36,509 nt of DNA, from assembly GCA_019745505.1 (NCBI GenBank), contig JAIETE010000288.1, positions 1-36,509 on the forward strand, given 5' to 3'. Each line of letters begins with the position of its first letter. The stretch's first letter is position 1. The notes below the pieces were generated by a model. The model worked only from the letters and a program-made list of their open reading frames with translations. It made no database searches and was not told the DNA's origin. Source of the stretch: Candidatus Obscuribacterales bacterium (GTDB lineage Bacteria > Cyanobacteriota > Vampirovibrionia > Obscuribacterales > Obscuribacteraceae). Shown one piece after another: positions 20,392-26,704 of this stretch. Made by a program: the position numbers and the translations under genes.

Positions 20392-21109
20392 ATGATTCGG
20401 CAGAGCGTGGTGCTCCGGCTTTGCTGTATAGAACCTTTCCACCCGAATCGAGAAAGATCAAGTGGGGTGTGTGTGCCACATTGTATTTCGCCCTCAAATC
20501 CGGGCTGGAGTCGAAGTCGACATCTTCAAATGCGACGTCTCGAAATTGCGGTTTGACCGAATCGAATACCGGCGCGAATGTCTGACAAACACCGCACCAT
20601 GGCGCTGTAAATTTTAAAATCTTCGAAACTTTTGCACCATTGTGAGTATTTGGTTGCACTGCTGTGGCTGAACCTGCTCCCGATGCTGACGATGAATTGG
20701 AGCCGGACCCGGTGCTGTTCGCAAACGGTGGTATATAGTCCCCTGCCATCGGCGTGCTGCCTCTTGTGCTCGAGCTGGCTACAGAAGACTTAGTGTTGCC
20801 CAAGCGCTGCAGCCCTTGCTGAGCCATCGCTTTTAGTCGAGCATCGCCATTGGTGGCAACCCACTGATATTCCGTTTTTGCTTTTTCGAAATGTCCTAGA
20901 GCTTGCCGCGTCAGTGCGAGGTAGTATCTCACCAGCAAGTTGCTGGGGTAAGCAGCTTTCAGAGACTCGAATTCGCTAGCCGCCTGCCCATATTTACCGG
21001 CGGTATAGTCCGCGACCGCCTGGTTGTATGCGGAGTTTCCCGCATTTGCCGGAATGGACAAGAAAACCAAACATGCCGCCAGTAAGTTTGAAAAGAATCT
21101 GGTTATCAT
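20363..21109 (-). CDS. Secreted TPR-thioredoxin fusion protein, Cys form (WCGVC)
   Basis: A 248-residue envelope protein. It has a signal peptide (1-22, ending ANA), a TPR-like helical region (about 27-103), a Ser/Gly/Pro-rich linker (104-158) and a thioredoxin fold (159-248) with active site W171-C172-G-V-C175 and cis-Pro P215 (AHTPHL). It is probably a periplasmic thiol-disulfide protein; the TPR may bind a partner. The ATG at 21109 is chosen because GTGGAG lies about nine bases upstream; the frame also opens at a GTG 15 bases earlier. It is a tandem paralogue of the gene at 21231-21893, from which a strong terminator separates it. Its stop is UGA and overlaps the convergent gene. Confidence 0.9.
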   Translation of the reverse strand: MITRFFSNLLAACLVFLSIPANAGNSAYNQAVADYTAGKYGQAASEFESLKAAYPSNLLVRYYLALTRQALGHFEKAKTEYQWVATNGDARLKAMAQQGLQRLGNTKSSVASSSTRGSTPMAGDYIPPFANSTGSGSNSSSASGAGSATAVQPNTHNGAKVSKILKFTAPWCGVCQTFAPVFDSVKPQFRDVAFEDVDFDSSPDLRAKYNVAHTPHLIFLDSGGKVLYSKAGAPRSAESFSRLIQSYH

Positions 21110-21134
21110 CGAATTGGTCTCCACTTAGATAGCC

Positions 21135-21164
21135 GAAAAGTCGCGAGATAATTCTCTCGCGACT
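21135..21164 (-). terminator. Terminator after the UGA-containing thioredoxin gene
   Basis: On the minus strand AGTCGCGAGA and TCTCGCGACT form a perfect 10-bp stem with a 6-base loop (21164-21139), then TTTT (21138-21135). It lies between the two paralogous thioredoxin genes and just before the ribosome site of the downstream one, so partial read-through could couple them. Confidence 0.8.
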
Positions 21165-21230
21165 CTTGCATTAGGCAGATTGTCTTTTCCTGAAGAACGC
21201 AGCATACCCACGCTTGCTGCATTCTTTTGC

Positions 21231-21893
21231 TCAGCGGAATCGGTTGATTGCTTCAGCGAAACTTTCTTCATCACGGAAGGCGCCGCCGTTGTACAGAATA
21301 TTGCCGCTTGCGTCTAAAAATACTAGTTTGGGTATTCCCTTAACGTCGTATTTGTTGCTCAGATCCTTGTCTTGATCTACATCAACGACTTGGAATTGGA
21401 CATCGGAGAACTTTCTTTTTGTCGCGTCAAACACGGGCGCGAATCTTTTGCACGGCGCTCACCAATCAGCATAGAATTCGAGAATCTTGCGCACTTTTGC
21501 ACCGGCTGGCGGTCTGCTTCCCGCTGCCGGAGATGCTGATGCTGTTCTTGTCGAAGAACCTGACGAAACTGAGGTTTTGACCCCGCTCATGCGAGATAAG
21601 CCCTGCGCAGCAAGACTTTTCAAGTTTGCATCGCCGTTTTGCGAGACCCACTCATATTCTTGTTTGGCTTTTTCGAAATGCCCCAGTGCCTGCCGGCAAA
21701 GGGCCAAATAATAGTGCGTCAAAGCATTATTCGGATATTGTGCTTTGACACTCTCGAACTCGGAAGCTGCCTGTCCGTACTTTCCAGCGTTGTAATCAGC
21801 CACCGCTTGCGCATACAAGTTGGGCGCCGATATTGCAGGTAGAACTGCAACAAGTAAGGAAGCAAGCGCAACTGCCACATGATTTTTTCTCAT
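21231..21893 (-). CDS. Candidate selenoprotein: secreted TPR-thioredoxin with UAPC active site
   Basis: Read through an in-frame UGA at codon 145, this is a 220-residue protein. It has a signal peptide (1-23), a TPR-like region (about 25-102), a Ser/Ala/Pro linker (103-132) and a thioredoxin fold (133-220). The UGA sits exactly at the first active-site position: FYADW-U145-A-P-C148-KRFAPVFDAT, with cis-Pro at P188 (KGIPKLVF). The adjacent paralogue has FTAPW-C-G-V-C-QTFAPVFDS at the same site. The two halves are in one frame and neither is a sensible protein alone. The sequence is fully intact elsewhere. A tRNA-Sec is encoded 11 kb away and a hairpin with GU in its loop follows the UGA. A nonsense mutation (one base from Cys) is the alternative but would have to hit the catalytic Cys by chance. 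The start ATG has GAGG ten bases upstream. The final stop is also UGA but aligns with the paralogue's end. It lies 37 bases after the out-of-frame end of the upstream gene. Confidence 0.88.
21422..21442 (-). promoter_or_regulatory. Candidate bacterial SECIS hairpin
   Basis: In the mRNA, UCGCG (bases 17-21 after the UGA) pairs with CGCGA (33-37), leaving an 11-base apical loop CCCGUGUUUGA with a GU three bases into it. Bacterial SECIS elements lie within the coding sequence just after the UGA and carry a loop G/GU about 16-37 bases downstream, which fits. The stem is short and read by eye, so energy and conservation need checking. Confidence 0.5.
21459..21461 (-). other. Proposed selenocysteine codon (UGA)
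   Basis: In-frame TGA at codon 145 of the TPR-thioredoxin gene, in the position of the nucleophilic Cys of the CxxC motif. Flanking codons read D-W-(UGA)-A-P-C-K. Confidence 0.87.
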
Positions 21894-21932
21894 CGGGTCA
21901 ATGCCTCGGCTGGTTTACTCAAGACTTCTATT

Positions 21933-22077
21933 TTAAACCGATTGCTTGTAAAGGTCTTGTAGGTTACTGAAAGGCATGCCCAAAGACGAGAGATTTCTGC
22001 CGCAGGCGATGCAACCGGCAGGAAGACGTGGACCGGGCAGGTGCCGGATCAAGTCCTCAGGGTCGTCCTCGACTCGA
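21933..22077 (-). pseudogene. Out-of-frame C-terminal end of the hypothetical gene
   Basis: At 22068-22077 the minus strand has TCGAG twice in tandem. Deleting one copy joins QDIIE to DDPEDLIRHLPGPRLPAG, then CIACGRNLSSLGMPFSNLQD and LYKQSV with a TAA stop at 21933. This frame contains a CxxC pair and shows protein-like composition, but no start codon of its own before the conserved part. The corrected gene would be 185 residues and would end 39 bases before the thioredoxin start. It could be a recent slippage mutation, a phase-variable site or a sequencing error. Confidence 0.6.
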
Positions 22078-22495
22078 TAATATCCTGACGGATAGTGTCG
22101 ATGACGCCTCGAACTCTTGTATCGAGCGTGTAGACGGAGTCCATGTCGGTCGAGATACGCTTGATTTCTGAGCGCTTATCGGTTCCCCACGAATCGGGAA
22201 CGATGCCGTCCTTCGTCCTCGGGAACGTGAGCAGGTGTGTCAGCAAGCCCTTAATATCGAGTGCTTCATCATTGTCAGTATCGAGAGCTTGATTTGAGTC
22301 GACCGATAAATGGTCTATGTCTCCGATTTCCAAATGGTTAGCAGTTACTTTAGCTGGTGGTAAGTGCGCAGAATCAGTATCGCCGGGTGCGCAATGAGGT
22401 AGCCTGGCGCTACGCATATCTACCACCGGCTCTGCCTCATGGGCAGTCGCTTGGGCTCGAGCGTTTTGCTCAAGCGCCTGTAGTTTTTCAGACAT
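22049..22495 (-). CDS. Hypothetical protein, apparently frameshifted near its end
   Basis: I do not recognise this protein. As it reads, it has 148 residues from MSEKLQALEQ: an Ala/Glu-rich start, an acidic middle (DIDHLSVDSNQALDTDNDEALDIKG) and a helical end (VIDTIRQDIIE). It has no signal peptide or membrane segment. The last seven residues (SRTTLRT) look out of character. Removing one copy of a 5-bp tandem duplication at 22068-22077 would extend the protein with a well-behaved 46-residue or so end (see the next entry). The ATG at 22495 has only a weak ribosome site; a longer frame starts at 22576 but lacks one. It lies upstream of the thioredoxin pair on the same strand. Confidence 0.6.
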   Translation of the reverse strand: MSEKLQALEQNARAQATAHEAEPVVDMRSARLPHCAPGDTDSAHLPPAKVTANHLEIGDIDHLSVDSNQALDTDNDEALDIKGLLTHLLTFPRTKDGIVPDSWGTDKRSEIKRISTDMDSVYTLDTRVRGVIDTIRQDIIESRTTLRT

Positions 22496-22700
22496 GTTGT
22501 ATTCACCGGAGGGGAAGAAAGTGTTTTGAGCCGTAGGTTTTTCTACACGGGAATGTTCAATTCTGGACAGATGCATGCATTAAATCTGAGCGTTGCCCTC
22601 TGGGAAGCCTGGAAGTGGAGGATAGGCTTGGCTTTTCGACTGCCTGGCTGGAATGGCGCTGGCAGACCGGCTACAATCGAGCCTCTTTCAGGAGGCTGCC

Positions 22701-23831
22701 ATGGCACTTTATCGGGGACACAACCATAAGACGCGCCCAATCGCTCGTTTGCCCATTTTCGCTCTGGTGCTGAGCTTGTATTTGCTTGCTGCGTCAGGAC
22801 TTCCGGCTTTTGCGTGTACAGACTTTCGCTTGAATGCTACCGACGGCTCGATTGTCGTGGGGCGCAGCATGGAATGGGGACTGGACCTCAAATCTCAGCT
22901 GCAGAAGCACTCCCGAGGCGAGCAGATCCAATCTCACGCTCCCGGCGGAAAAATGGGACTATCCTGGAAATCAAAATATGGATTTGTCGGGATCAACAGC
23001 TATGGGACAGAGCTTTCTCTCGACGGGCTCAATGAAAGGGGTTTCTCAATAGAGCTTCTCTGGCTGCCCGGCAGCAAATATCAAACTATAGCGGCTGGTG
23101 ACGAGTCTAAAGCCGTTTCTCTTCTCGACTTTGGCACCTGGCTTTTGGGCAATTTCTCCAGCGTGGAAGAAGCAAAAGCTGCCCTCAAAAACATCAGAGT
23201 CTGGGCGCCGTCACTGCCCGAATGGGGTGGGGAGCCGACTGCACACATCGCGCTTCATGATGCCGATGGTAAAAGCGCTGTCATCGAATTTACCGACGGC
23301 AGTATGAATATTTTCGACAACCCGAATGGCATTTTGACAAATGCACCGACATTCGATTGGCAAATCACTAATTTGCGCAATTACATCGATCTCTCTCCTG
23401 TTTCGCATTCCGGAAAGAGCTTTGGCGAACTCGATTTGCTGCCGACCGGTCAAGGCACTGGACTCTGCGGAATGCCGGGAGATTTGTCGCCACCTTCGCG
23501 TTTTGTGCATACAACCGCATACGTTCATTTTTCAAAGCGGGCGGTAGACGCGAAGTCGGCGGTCCTTCTTGCCCAGCACATTCTCAATTCCGTAGATATT
23601 CCAGTAGGCGTAATTCGCACCGCAGATAGTGCTGATGCGCATTGCGATTACACACAGTGGATTGTGATCAAAGACTTGAAGAACCGGGTGCTTCATTTCC
23701 GCGCTTACTCCGACTTCTCTCTTCATACTGTCCAGCTCGCTCAGATGGATTTTTCAGAAGGAAGCAAAGCAAAGTCTTGTCCTATTGCCGGCGATGCTTT
23801 CTTCTGTGATGTAAGCAATTATCTGAAATAA
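22701..23831 (+). CDS. Secreted choloylglycine hydrolase / penicillin V acylase-like Ntn hydrolase
   Basis: An amidase of the linear-amide C-N hydrolase family (376 residues). A long signal peptide (about 16-38) ends AFA directly before C39 in CTDFRLNATDG. In this family the Cys freed at the N-terminus is the nucleophile, so signal cleavage would also activate the enzyme. Other family positions seen are GRSMEWG, LTNAPTFDWQ (Asn) and the late PSRF (Arg). The start ATG has AGGAGG five bases upstream, clearly favouring it over upstream starts. Substrates in the family include bile salts, penicillin V and acyl-homoserine lactones; the envelope location suits N-acyl compounds outside the cell (inference). 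Transcribed divergently from the hypothetical gene. Confidence 0.88.
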   Translation: MALYRGHNHKTRPIARLPIFALVLSLYLLAASGLPAFACTDFRLNATDGSIVVGRSMEWGLDLKSQLQKHSRGEQIQSHAPGGKMGLSWKSKYGFVGINSYGTELSLDGLNERGFSIELLWLPGSKYQTIAAGDESKAVSLLDFGTWLLGNFSSVEEAKAALKNIRVWAPSLPEWGGEPTAHIALHDADGKSAVIEFTDGSMNIFDNPNGILTNAPTFDWQITNLRNYIDLSPVSHSGKSFGELDLLPTGQGTGLCGMPGDLSPPSRFVHTTAYVHFSKRAVDAKSAVLLAQHILNSVDIPVGVIRTADSADAHCDYTQWIVIKDLKNRVLHFRAYSDFSLHTVQLAQMDFSEGSKAKSCPIAGDAFFCDVSNYLK

Positions 23832-24004
23832 GCCCCGAAAACCCCAGCCCTCGGGAATTAGCGGTAATTTTTGCTAGGATATACTATTCTGGAGTTAGGG
23901 AATCATATATAGGTAGCTTAGGAAATTCATTCTTGTCATAAGTCCGGTGCAATTCCGGTTCAATTAATCTCCCGGCTCTAACCAAACAAAATAACTGAAA
24001 TTAC
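23832..24004 (+). other. Leader region with a possible promoter
   Basis: TATACT near 23881 is a good -10 match without a clear -35. About 120 bases of leader follow, with a CCGG-TGCAATT-CCGG mini-hairpin near 23944. No known riboswitch can be supported. Confidence 0.3.
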
Positions 24005-25153
24005 ATGGATCTATCTTTTTTCACCAGACGATATGTCGACCGTTCCAAAAACACGGGTTTTCAATTCGAGTTTTTCTGTGACCGATGCAATAAGGGGCAT
24101 CTGACCCCTTTTCGCATCCACGCATTAGGTGTGGTGACTTCAATTTGGGATGCTACCGATTGGAAAAAAGAGAAAGAGAAGGATTTTGATTTCGACACAT
24201 TGAAGAAGGATGTGTCCAAGCTTTTTCTTAAAGGCAAAGCCTGGATTGAGGCTTACACAAACGCCGTTGAAGAGGCTCAAAAGTATTTCAAACATTGTGC
24301 TCGATGCTTGAAGTGGGTTTGCCCGAAAGAGTGTTTTAACCCCAGGGCGAATCTTTGTCAGGGATGCGTTCCACTTACCGAAGCGGAGAAGGCTGCTCTG
24401 CAGGCGGAAGAAAGACGTAAGACATCAAAAGCTGCCGAGCCTGCTGATGCTCCTCGCGTTTGCCCGCACTGCGGCAAAAGCAATCCCGTGGCGACATTTT
24501 GTGCCGACTGCGGAAAAAAGGTTGTGCAGGACATCTTCTGTTCGAGCTGTGGTGCTAAGTGGTCTACCGAGAAGAAAATGAAGTATTGCCCTCGCTGCGG
24601 CGACGAAATGCCTGAGCTTGCCTATCGAACCAAGCCCACGGTCGTCAAATCTGAGGCTGAAAAGCATGTTGATAAAGCTGTCGATACCATTGTCGACTTG
24701 GGCACAGAAGTTAAGAAAGTCGCCGAGGAGTACAAGAAGGTAGCAGAGGACATTCTTGGTCTGTCGCCCAAGGCAAGGGAGTCGGCCAGACCGGCGTCCG
24801 CGCCGCCATCTTCCGGCAAGACACCTTCAGTTGGGGACAAAATTGATAACAGTAGTAAACCGTCGAACTCTGATCCGACGGCAGCTAATGTAAATGGCAC
24901 CAGACCGGCTAAGTCCCATAGTTCCAGGTCTGCCCATGCTAATCAGTCAAATGATTCCGCTGATTTGGAAAAACCGCAGTCGGGAGCCAAGGCAAAAGGG
25001 AAAGCCAGGAAAGTTACGAAAATCTCTAAAGCAAAACGAACTACAGCGCAGAAAAAAATTGCGCCCGCTGCAAAGAAAAGGATTACGAAATCTAATGAGC
25101 CGAAAGGGCAGTCTAAGCCAAAAGCTAAGAAAAAGCCAAAGCCCAAGTCATAA
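24005..25153 (+). CDS. Multi-zinc-ribbon protein with Lys-rich C-terminal tail
   Basis: The family is unknown to me. The 382 residues hold at least three Cys clusters: C25/C28 (with a partner cluster C98, C101, C106, C110, C118, C121), C153/C156 with C166/C169, and C179/C182 with C195/C198. The last two are rubredoxin-like double zinc ribbons (CPHCGKSN...CADCG; CSSCG...CPRCGD). A coiled stretch (about 220-250, KKVAEEYKKVAEDIL) follows. The tail of about 120 residues is rich in Ser, then Lys/Ala/Pro (KAKRTTAQKKIAPAAKKR), like histone H1-type or ribosome-binding tails, and may bind nucleic acid (inference). Start ATG at 24005. It lies 156 bases upstream of hen1 on the same strand. Confidence 0.8.
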   Translation: MDLSFFTRRYVDRSKNTGFQFEFFCDRCNKGHLTPFRIHALGVVTSIWDATDWKKEKEKDFDFDTLKKDVSKLFLKGKAWIEAYTNAVEEAQKYFKHCARCLKWVCPKECFNPRANLCQGCVPLTEAEKAALQAEERRKTSKAAEPADAPRVCPHCGKSNPVATFCADCGKKVVQDIFCSSCGAKWSTEKKMKYCPRCGDEMPELAYRTKPTVVKSEAEKHVDKAVDTIVDLGTEVKKVAEEYKKVAEDILGLSPKARESARPASAPPSSGKTPSVGDKIDNSSKPSNSDPTAANVNGTRPAKSHSSRSAHANQSNDSADLEKPQSGAKAKGKARKVTKISKAKRTTAQKKIAPAAKKRITKSNEPKGQSKPKAKKKPKPKS

Positions 25154-25309
25154 GACTTGCGGTTTAACTCGCTCAATATCAGATTTTAGACATAGACGAC
25201 ATAAGCTCTGCGATGAGATGCGTTCAGGCTCACACGTTCACTCTTGCACGCGAGCATAGTCGCCATATTTGGCAGGTTTTGCCCGATTCCAAATTCAATA
25301 GGAGACAAA

Positions 25310-26704
25310 ATGCTTCTTACACTTGCGACAACACACCAGCCAGCTACCGATCTTGGTTTTTTGCTTTACAAGAATCCGAGCGCCGTTCAATCTTTTGATT
25401 TGCCGTTCGGTAAGGCTCACGTGTTTTACCCCGAGGCATCGCAAGAAAGTTGCCGCGTGGCATTATTGCTGGATGTCGATCCAGTTCGCCTTGTTCGAGG
25501 GGGAGCAGGAAAAGGCGAGGGTGCGCTCGAACAGTATGTCAACGATCGACCATACGTTGCATCTTCTTTCATGAGTGTTGCAATTGCACAAATTTTCGGC
25601 AGCGCCCTTTCCGGAAAGAGCCGCGAACGTCCTGAGCTGGCGATTACAGCTATTCCGCTTGAGCTGACTATCTACTGCGTCGATTGTGCAGGCGGAGAGG
25701 GAATGCTCAGGCGTGTGTTTGAACCGTTAGGTTATGAATTGGAGATAAGGAAGTACCCTCTGGATGAAGCATTTCCCGAGTGGGGTGACAGTAGGTACCA
25801 TTCGTTTACGATTCGAGCGGTCACCACAGTACATGATATTTTGACTCACGCTTATGTATTGATCCCTGTTCTAGATAATGAGAAGCACTATTGGGTTGGA
25901 GAGGACGAGGTTAACAAACTCCTCCGGCACGGTGAAGGTTGGTTGGCCAGCCATCCCGATCGCAGTTTCATCGTCGAGCGATATCTGCAGCGAAAGCGAA
26001 AATTAACAAGGTTGGCATTAGAACGTTTGACAATCGAAGATGATGCTGATCCTGATGCCACGGATGAGGCTCATGCACAAGAAGAAGAAGCGGTCGAGCG
26101 TCCCTTGAGTTTGAACGAGCGCAGGATCGGCAGCGTTATGTCCGTTCTCAAAAGGCAGTCTGCAAGACGCGTGATTGATTTGGGCTGTGGCGAGGCAAGA
26201 CTCATTGAGCGCCTGTTAGCAGACCAGGATTTCTCTGAAGTTGTAGGTGTTGACGTCTCCTATCGAGCGCTAGAAGTTGCAAGTTCTCGACTGCGATATG
26301 AGCAAATGTCTGATCGCCAGAGACAAAGAATTAAACTGATTCAGGGGTCTCTTACTTATCGAGACAAACGCATGTCTGGATATGATGCGGCAACTTGTAT
26401 CGAAGTAATAGAGCATCTGGACCCTCCGCGCCTATCAGCTTTTGAGCGAGTGATTTTCGAATTCGCACGTCCGAAGACAGTTGTCTTAACGACTCCGAAC
26501 GTGGAGTTTAACGTCAAATTTGAATCGCTTCCCGCTGGTAGGTTGCGTCACCGAGATCACCGATTTGAATGGACTAGAGCGGAGTTCCAAGGGTGGGCGC
26601 GAGAAGTCTGTGCACGTCACGGATACAGCGTCGAGTTCCTTCCCATAGGCGATGAAGACGCTGAGTGCGGTGCTCCAACTCAAATGGGAGTTTTCACACT
26701 ATGA
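25310..26704 (+). CDS. hen1: RNA 3'-terminal ribose 2'-O-methyltransferase Hen1
   Basis: Half of the bacterial Pnkp/Hen1 RNA repair machine. It methylates the 2'-OH at the 3' end of cleaved RNA before ligation, so the mended RNA resists renewed cutting. The N-terminal domain (1-240; LLTLATTHQPATDLGFLLYKNP) is the bacterial Hen1 domain that binds and activates the Pnkp ligase. An acidic linker (245-262) leads to the methyltransferase with DLGCGEAR (290-297) for SAM and metal ligands E365, E368, H369 (EVIEH) and probably H417 (RHRDHRFEW). Length of 464 is normal. The start ATG has TAGGAG seven bases upstream. Its TGA overlaps the pnkp start in ATGA. Confidence 0.96.
   Translation: MLLTLATTHQPATDLGFLLYKNPSAVQSFDLPFGKAHVFYPEASQESCRVALLLDVDPVRLVRGGAGKGEGALEQYVNDRPYVASSFMSVAIAQIFGSALSGKSRERPELAITAIPLELTIYCVDCAGGEGMLRRVFEPLGYELEIRKYPLDEAFPEWGDSRYHSFTIRAVTTVHDILTHAYVLIPVLDNEKHYWVGEDEVNKLLRHGEGWLASHPDRSFIVERYLQRKRKLTRLALERLTIEDDADPDATDEAHAQEEEAVERPLSLNERRIGSVMSVLKRQSARRVIDLGCGEARLIERLLADQDFSEVVGVDVSYRALEVASSRLRYEQMSDRQRQRIKLIQGSLTYRDKRMSGYDAATCIEVIEHLDPPRLSAFERVIFEFARPKTVVLTTPNVEFNVKFESLPAGRLRHRDHRFEWTRAEFQGWAREVCARHGYSVEFLPIGDEDAECGAPTQMGVFTL

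Noticed and set aside
21231-21233. The final UGA of the TPR-thioredoxin gene as a second Sec codon
   Set aside because: Reading through would add 19 residues or so, but the paralogue ends at the same point, so it is a normal stop.
23935-23990. Cobalamin riboswitch
   Set aside because: GTCCGGTGCAATTCCGG resembles part of the B12 box, but the rest of the conserved core is absent and the downstream gene has no B12 link.
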